NCBI GenBank assembly: GCA_015223015.1 | Contig: JADFWK010000114.1 | Span: 1 to 7,521 of the forward strand | Length of the DNA: 7,521 nucleotides | Direction: 5' to 3' | From: Pseudomonadota bacterium | Lineage (GTDB): Bacteria; Desulfobacterota; DSM-4660; Desulfatiglandales; B25-G16 | In this document: piece by piece, positions 4,423 through 7,521 of the stretch | Position numbering within the stretch: position 1 is the first letter of the stretch | Layout of the letters: each line of letters starts with the position of its first letter | Program-made: the position numbers and the translations under genes | The notes under the pieces: model-generated | What the model was told of the DNA's origin: nothing | Database searches by the model: none | The model's input: the letters and a program-made list of their open reading frames with translations, nothing else

Positions 4423-6603
4423 ATGGCTAAGGCATCGTCCGATTACCCTATCAAAAGGGAGATTTGGGGAGTAGTTTTTCTACTGTTAACCCTTGTCGTT
4501 GCAGTAAGTCTTGTATCCTACAACCCCCAGGATCCACTTTTCTGGAAAAAGGCAGGGGCTCTTGACCATACAGAGAACCTTTTTGGGCCTATAGGTTCTC
4601 ATTTGGCCGGGTGCCTCTTTCTGCTTCTTGGCCTTTCATCCTTCTGGCTCATAGCCATCCTCCTCTATCTCGCCATCTGCTTTTTCAGGGGTAGGTTTTC
4701 CTCTGGCCCAATCTGGATGTCGGTAAGCCTCGTTCTGCTGGTTCTGTCTTTTTCTGCATTGGTCTCCCTTCACAAACCAGATGGAATGCCTTACCGGGGT
4801 GCACTGGTTAGCGGAGGGTTGGCAGGCCTGTATTGTGCCGGACTAGGAAAGAAGGTATTCAATTATTTCGGGGCATATACACTTTTTCTCGCCATCTTTG
4901 TGATCTCCTTCATGTTCATCACCCGATTCTCCTTTGGTAAGCTCTTTGAAGCAATCTGGGAGGTAGTTTCTACTATTGCTATCTATACCAACGAAAAATG
5001 GCTCAAATTTATGGAGCGAAGAAAAAGAGCAAAAACAAGAAAAACCGTCGCAAAAAAGGTTACTAAAGGCCGAGAGAGGAAGCTGACCATTGTTGAACCG
5101 CCTTCCCAGAAACTATCTAAACCAACCCAAGAATTTTTCCCTTTTATGAGTGTACCCGGTAAGTTCAAACTGCCCCCTTTAGAGCTCTTAGATGAAACCC
5201 CCAAACCATCAGACACCGAGGTGGAGAAAGAGAGCCTGAGAATGAATGCCCTCCGCCTCGAGGGGAAGCTCAGGGATTTCGGAGTGGAGGGTGAGGTGGT
5301 GGAGATCGTACCAGGCCCGGTAATTACCATGTATGAATTCAAGCCGGCACCAGGTGTCAAGATAAGCAAGGTAGCCTCCTTAGCAGATGATCTTGCACTC
5401 AACCTGAGGGCATCAAATATCAGGATTGTAGCACCAATCCCCGGAAAATCAGCTATAGGAATAGAGATACCGAACAATAAGAGAAGACTCGTGACCTTAA
5501 AGGAAATCCTATCCAGCCAAGTTTTTCAGGACTCTCCCTACCGGCTGACCATTGCCTTAGGAATGGACATAATCGGCCAACCAGTGATCACTGATCTGAC
5601 CAAAATGCCACATCTTCTTGTTGCTGGTGCAACAGGAACAGGCAAAAGTGTATCTATTAATGCCATGATAAACAGTATCCTCTTTAAGAGCCCTCCGGAA
5701 ATAGTCCGCTTTGTCATGGTTGACCCAAAAAGAATAGAACTTTCGCCGTACCAGGACATCCCCCATCTATTGCACCCAGTCGTTAACAATCCAAAAGAGG
5801 CAACCAGTGCCCTGAGATGGGCTGTTGACGAAATGGAGAGACGGTATGCCCTTCTCTCAGACAAAGGTGTGAGGAATATAGAGGCCTATAACCGAAAAAT
5901 TGAAAAGGAAAGAGGTCCTGTTAAACCTGACATGGACAAAAAGAATGAGGAGCACCTTCCATACATTATCATTATTATTGATGAGCTTGCTGACCTTATG
6001 ATGGTCTCCGGCAGGGAGGTCGAAGAGTCTCTGACAAGACTGGCACAAATGGCAAGGGCAGCAGGGATTCATTTGATAATTGCCACCCAGAGACCCTCAG
6101 TAGACGTTTTAACAGGGATTATTAAGGCCAACTTCCCAACCAGGATCTCCTTCCAGGTATCATCCAGAGTGGACTCGAGGACAATCCTTGATTCAATGGG
6201 ATCCGAGCAGCTCTTGGGAGATGGAGATATGTTGTTTTTACCGCCAGGTGTAGCTAAGCTTACGAGAATCCATGGTGCATACGTGTCTGAAGATGAGGTC
6301 AAAAGAGTGACCTCCTTCCTCAGAGAGCAGATGAAACCCGACTATGACACATCTATAGTCACTGATATCAGCTCTGAGGAGGAAATTGAAGAGCTCGGAG
6401 GCGAGCAAGATGAAAAATATCAGGATGCAGTGGCATTAGTCTACCAAACAGGTCAGGCATCAATATCCATGGTCCAGCGGAAACTCAGAGTTGGATATAA
6501 CCGAGCTGCCAGGATGATCGAAGCCATGGAGAAGGAGGGGATTGTGGGTCCGTCCGACGGGAGCAGGCCTCGAGAGGTTTTCACAAGGAGGGAACGATTT
6601 TGA
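4423..6603 (+). CDS. ftsK: DNA translocase FtsK
   Basis: This 726-residue FtsK/SpoIIIE ATPase pumps double-stranded DNA through the closing septum and supports chromosome dimer resolution. The N-terminus has four or five hydrophobic segments (about 13-33, 59-88, 97-116, 148-168, and a weaker one near 125-142). A short basic linker follows (about 195-222). The alpha/beta motor runs from about 265. Walker A GATGTGKS is at 402-409, and VDPKRIELSPYQDIPHLL at 433-450 is strongly conserved. The Walker B region IIIIIDELADLMM at 515-527 has D520/E521, and ATQRPSVDVLTG (554-564) and ISFQVSSRVDSRTILD (575-590) follow. The gamma winged helix occupies about 664-721 (DAVALVYQTGQASIS, then YNRAARMIEAMEKEGIVGP). 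The linker is far shorter than in E. coli FtsK, a common short form. The ribosome site before the ATG at 4423 is weak. It overlaps lolA by 4 bp. Confidence 0.97.
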   Translation: MAKASSDYPIKREIWGVVFLLLTLVVAVSLVSYNPQDPLFWKKAGALDHTENLFGPIGSHLAGCLFLLLGLSSFWLIAILLYLAICFFRGRFSSGPIWMSVSLVLLVLSFSALVSLHKPDGMPYRGALVSGGLAGLYCAGLGKKVFNYFGAYTLFLAIFVISFMFITRFSFGKLFEAIWEVVSTIAIYTNEKWLKFMERRKRAKTRKTVAKKVTKGRERKLTIVEPPSQKLSKPTQEFFPFMSVPGKFKLPPLELLDETPKPSDTEVEKESLRMNALRLEGKLRDFGVEGEVVEIVPGPVITMYEFKPAPGVKISKVASLADDLALNLRASNIRIVAPIPGKSAIGIEIPNNKRRLVTLKEILSSQVFQDSPYRLTIALGMDIIGQPVITDLTKMPHLLVAGATGTGKSVSINAMINSILFKSPPEIVRFVMVDPKRIELSPYQDIPHLLHPVVNNPKEATSALRWAVDEMERRYALLSDKGVRNIEAYNRKIEKERGPVKPDMDKKNEEHLPYIIIIIDELADLMMVSGREVEESLTRLAQMARAAGIHLIIATQRPSVDVLTGIIKANFPTRISFQVSSRVDSRTILDSMGSEQLLGDGDMLFLPPGVAKLTRIHGAYVSEDEVKRVTSFLREQMKPDYDTSIVTDISSEEEIEELGGEQDEKYQDAVALVYQTGQASISMVQRKLRVGYNRAARMIEAMEKEGIVGPSDGSRPREVFTRRERF
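6585..6591 (+). promoter_or_regulatory. Strong ribosome-binding site deciding the lolA TTG start
   Basis: AAGGAGG lies 8 bases before a TTG at 6600-6602 and within the last codons of ftsK. The TTG overlaps the ftsK TGA stop in the sequence TTGA. No ATG stands nearby upstream of the signal peptide, so the strong site and its spacing make TTG the best start. Confidence 0.75.
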
Positions 6604-7280
6604 GTTCGAGATCCCGCCTTACAATTCCGCTTCTGCTTTTTCTCTCCGGCTTTATGTTCGTAACTCAGGCGTTACCTGATGATAACGTATCGACGGTCAT
6701 TCAAGGTATCAGGGATAAATATGGAAACGCTGCGGGAATAACAGCAGAATATACCAGGGAGGCCATTAGTAAGACCATGGCAATGCTGGGAGCTGCGGAC
6801 AGGCAGGATGTTGCCCAAGGAAGACTCTATTTCAAACCCCCTCACTCTCTCCGCCTTGAACAGATAACCCCACAAGAGGAACTACTGCTTACCGATGGAC
6901 AGACGCTGTGGTGGTACCTTCCTCTCAAAAAGGAGGCCTACAGATACCCCGCTGCGAAATTTGGCCATGAATTACGTCTACTCAGTGATATCCTCATGGG
7001 CATCAGAAATACCAGAGACAATTTTCAGATCACCCTCAAGCCGCATTCTGAAATAAACACCTATCATCTCCTTCTTAATCCCGACCCTCCATGGATAGAT
7101 ATTGATCACCTCGAGGTAATCGTTCTTAGGAAAAATTCCACTATTAAACAAGTTGAGATCCACAACACGGTGGGCGGGCTAAGCAGATTCATTCTTTCGG
7201 GCTGGCAAGAAACAGCTCAGCTTAATAATGGATTGTTTTCTTTCTCCCCTCCACAAGGTACAAAAGTTGTATACAACTAG
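6600..7280 (+). CDS. lolA: Outer membrane lipoprotein carrier protein LolA
   Basis: This 226-residue protein resembles LolA, the periplasmic chaperone that takes lipoproteins released from the inner membrane by the LolCDE transporter and carries them to the outer membrane. A Sec signal peptide is clear: basic residues at 4-6 (RSR), a hydrophobic core at about 8-21 and a likely cleavage after TQA at 24. The mature part has the family pattern: an early helix (VSTVIQGIRDKYGNAAGITAEYT), GRLYFKPPHSLRLEQ (74-88), LLLTDGQTLWWYLP (95-108) and the closing FSFSPPQGTKVV (213-224). Sequence conservation in LolA is low, so the call rests on this pattern, the length and the ftsK neighbour, an arrangement known from many Gram-negative bacteria. 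The start is TTG, overlapping the ftsK stop, with AAGGAGG 8 bases upstream, which implies coupled translation. No LolB or LolCDE gene is in view. Confidence 0.88.
   Translation: MSSRSRLTIPLLLFLSGFMFVTQALPDDNVSTVIQGIRDKYGNAAGITAEYTREAISKTMAMLGAADRQDVAQGRLYFKPPHSLRLEQITPQEELLLTDGQTLWWYLPLKKEAYRYPAAKFGHELRLLSDILMGIRNTRDNFQITLKPHSEINTYHLLLNPDPPWIDIDHLEVIVLRKNSTIKQVEIHNTVGGLSRFILSGWQETAQLNNGLFSFSPPQGTKVVYN
7265..7278. repeat. 14-bp perfect palindrome at the end of lolA
   Basis: AGTTGTATACAACT reads the same on both strands and overlaps the lolA stop codon (7278-7280). It could be a dimeric protein site or a small RNA hairpin (5-bp stem, TATA loop), or simply chance in coding sequence. Confidence 0.35.
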
Positions 7281-7521
7281 GGCAAGTCTATCCTCGCCAA
7301 AATCCCTTACCGCAACCCCAAATATACCTTTTTTTTAGAATCTATATTGATTATTGCTTTAGCTCCATGAATATGCTGAAATGGTTGTATAATCATAATT
7401 TTCACTAAGAGGGTGGGGCTTCTCGTCAGTTCCGAGGATCCCGGGTTGGTCTTTTCAGCTACTTACTAGCGGGGGATTCTTGCCCCCTCCGCATTGTCCT
7501 CCGCTCCTTTGGAGCAGGAGA
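7281..7521. other. Gene-free end of the window with GC-rich hairpins
   Basis: No open frame with a ribosome site is seen on either strand. An eight-T run lies at about 7330-7337 without a stem before it. A TATAAT at 7388-7393 has no good -35. At the end, GGGGG (7471-7475) pairs with CCCCC (7483-7487). GCTCC (7503-7507) pairs with GGAGC (7511-7515) and, across a bulged A, CTCC (7499-7502) pairs with GGAG (7517-7520). The stems resemble in style those of the leader at 64-78 and 190-202, suggesting small intergenic palindromes of the REP type; the window end cuts the region short. Confidence 0.45.

Noticed and set aside
4983..5477. Long reverse open frame of 164 codons inside ftsK
   Set aside because: It is antisense to a strongly conserved FtsK coding region and is best explained as a shadow of it.
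7330..7337. Eight-T run after lolA considered as a terminator
   Set aside because: No stem-loop directly precedes the T run.
7388..7393. TATAAT after lolA considered as a promoter
   Set aside because: No acceptable -35 is found at 16-18 bases upstream, and no gene start follows within the window.

Overview
The window carries a short gene set typical of an anaerobic Gram-negative bacterium. A CooC-type nickel-insertion ATPase points to carbon monoxide dehydrogenase (CODH) chemistry. An FtsK-LolA pair points to an outer membrane and lipoprotein sorting. By eye the base composition is moderate. A sulfate reducer or acetogen-like member of the Desulfobacterota or a neighbouring phylum fits, but the sequence alone does not fix the taxon.

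Layout: positions 1-39 look like the last codons of an upstream gene. Positions 40-239 are a leader crowded with small stem-loops. cooC (240-998) follows and is nearly contiguous with rfbB (1008-2060). A gene-free 0.3 kb stretch (2061-2386) then separates rfbB from rfbA (2387-3313), which overlaps rfbC (3303-3845). A second gene-free region (3846-4422) precedes ftsK (4423-6603), which overlaps lolA (6600-7280) by 4 bp. The last 240 bases hold no gene and end in GC-rich hairpins. All genes are on the + strand.

RfbA, RfbB and RfbC carry out the first three steps from glucose-1-phosphate to dTDP-4-dehydro-L-rhamnose. The last enzyme, RfbD, is not in the window. FtsK pumps DNA at the division septum and LolA ferries lipoproteins across the periplasm; the two genes are neighbours in many Gram-negative bacteria.

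The least ordinary content is non-coding. Positions 2060-2360 form a full-length imperfect palindrome with 14-bp perfect terminal inverted repeats, a 17-bp perfect inner inverted repeat and a possible TA target duplication, as expected of a miniature inverted-repeat transposable element (MITE). It begins at the last base of the rfbB stop codon. Positions 4238-4358 form a second, unrelated long hairpin just upstream of ftsK, with about 38 paired positions and a perfect TATAAT in its apical loop. Both were found by reading and pairing the bases by hand; no database search or folding was possible.
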